A stretch of 5,495 nt of DNA, from positions 1-5,495 of the forward strand of contig JAOAPW010000043.1 in the NCBI GenBank assembly GCA_025463105.1, written 5' to 3'. Below the pieces are notes generated by a model, which saw only the letters and a program-made list of their open reading frames with translations, was not told the origin of the DNA and made no database searches. The translations under genes and the position numbers were made by a program. Positions within the stretch are counted from its first letter, which is position 1, and every line of letters starts with the position of its first letter. Of the stretch, positions 4,781 to 5,495 are shown piece by piece. This DNA is from Candidatus Acidiferrum typicum. Its GTDB lineage: Bacteria; Acidobacteriota; Terriglobia; Acidiferrales; UBA7541.

Positions 4781-5495
4781 TTGGAGAGGGCGTTCGGAAG
4801 GGATCGTGTCTCTGGGGTGATTGCCGCGAGTTCGGCGCGGGAGATGATCTCCCAGTTGCGTCTTGGACTCAAATCGACCCGAACGTTGGAGTTGCGTCTC
4901 GACTACCTCCGGAGTGCGAAAGAGCGCGATGCATTTCTCGGCTGGTTGCGCCGGCAGGGGCTCTCGACGGTCTTCATCGCAACTTGCCGCAGTCGGGGGG
5001 GCGGAGGGTTATTTCGAGGCGGCAAGAAGGCGCAACTCGATGTTCTGGCGGAAGCGGTGCGTGCAGGCTGCCGCTGGTGCGATGTGGAAATTGAAGTCGC
5101 GAAGCATTTTTCGCCGGCAGAGTTGCAGGCCGCTCTGGCCCCCGCCCGCTTACTGTTGTCGCACCATGATTTCCGCCGGACTCCGAGAAATCTTTCGGGC
5201 ATTGTCCGTCGGCTTTTTCGCGCTGGGGGACAAATCGCAAAAATTGCGGGCTTTTGCCAGTCCCTCGCTGATAGCGTCCGAATTTGTGAACTTGCTCGGG
5301 GGCGCCGCGATATCGTGGCTATTCCCATGGGAGAGTTCGGAGTTGCAGGACGGGTTCTTGCGTTGCGAGCAGGCAGTGCGCTTGCTTATGCCCCGGTTGA
5401 ACAAGCGACTGCGCCTGGACAGCTTTCCCTGGACGCGATGCAGCAGCTTTATCGAGCCGGACAAATTACGAAGCGGACTCGCGTCTACGGCGTCA
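4781..5495 (+). CDS. aroDE: Type I 3-dehydroquinate dehydratase, probable fusion to shikimate dehydrogenase (3' partial)
   Basis: The N-terminal domain dehydrates 3-dehydroquinate to 3-dehydroshikimate through a Schiff base, the third step of the cytosolic shikimate pathway. The frame is open from 4760 to the window end without a stop. Type I motifs appear in order: LELRLDYL (36-43), TCR (68-70), CDVEIE (100-105), SHHDF with catalytic H129, AKIA with Schiff-base K154, MGEFGVAGR (183-191) and ATAPGQLS (209-216) with the substrate-binding Gln. A stand-alone AroD ends soon after that. Here the chain continues with LYRAGQITKRTRVYGV, which looks like the entry to an AroE domain (VYGVIG...), as in chlamydial and plant bifunctional enzymes; the AroE domain itself lies beyond the window. 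The start is uncertain: TTG 4781 follows GGATGGGG with 7-base spacing and keeps the first strand (RVSGVIAAS); GTG 4817 and ATG 4844 are shorter options, the last cutting the fold. The E-G-G near the active site of E. coli AroD reads G-G-G here. Confidence 0.88.
   Translation, partial: MERAFGRDRVSGVIAASSAREMISQLRLGLKSTRTLELRLDYLRSAKERDAFLGWLRRQGLSTVFIATCRSRGGGGLFRGGKKAQLDVLAEAVRAGCRWCDVEIEVAKHFSPAELQAALAPARLLLSHHDFRRTPRNLSGIVRRLFRAGGQIAKIAGFCQSLADSVRICELARGRRDIVAIPMGEFGVAGRVLALRAGSALAYAPVEQATAPGQLSLDAMQQLYRAGQITKRTRVYGV

Noticed and set aside
4660..5094. A 144-codon plus-strand open frame beginning in the divergent region
   Set aside because: It is out of frame with aroDE and encodes no conserved motif; the aroDE frame explains the same bases.
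4903..5464. Three overlapping minus-strand open frames at the right end
   Set aside because: They lie opposite the well-supported aroDE coding sequence and their translations are Arg/Ser/Pro-rich with no family features.

Overview
The window looks like ordinary chromosomal DNA from a free-living Gram-negative-type bacterium of moderate GC. The best guess is an Acidobacteriota member. This is inference from an apparent AroD-AroE fusion, the pgsA/AmmeMemoRadiSam-A pairing and the style of the secreted protein; no rRNA or other marker gene is present to confirm it. There are six protein-coding genes, two of them cut by the window edges. I see no tRNA, rRNA, CRISPR array, transposase or phage gene.

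Left part (1-2201, plus strand): the 3' portion of a TauD/TfdA-family Fe(II)/2-oxoglutarate dioxygenase, then a 12-helix MFS transporter of the anion:cation symporter type. The 79-base gap between them (with the start chosen here) holds an imperfect 20-base direct repeat and two mutually exclusive hairpins. The pair may import and oxidise a small organic anion, but the substrate cannot be read from the sequence.

Middle part (2202-3575, plus strand): a strong sigma70-type promoter, a hairpin-forming leader, pgsA (phosphatidylglycerophosphate synthase) and, overlapping its 3' end, an AMMECR1/AmmeMemoRadiSam protein A gene. A perfect 13-bp-stem palindrome covers the stop codon of the second gene and begins a run of overlapping hairpins. 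A bidirectional terminator follows and separates this operon from the convergent gene.

Right part (3576-5495): a minus-strand gene for a secreted protein built from two copies of a beta-rich 'GxxQGVxxGD' module, with a consensus Shine-Dalgarno and a credible promoter. Diverging from it, on the plus strand and running off the window, is type I 3-dehydroquinate dehydratase. It continues past its normal end into what looks like the beginning of shikimate dehydrogenase, so it is probably a bifunctional AroDE enzyme of aromatic amino acid biosynthesis.

No clearly new biological system is visible. The items most worth checking are the duplicated secreted protein, the hairpin cluster eating into the AMMECR1 stop codon, the repeat/hairpin leader before the transporter, and the AroDE fusion.
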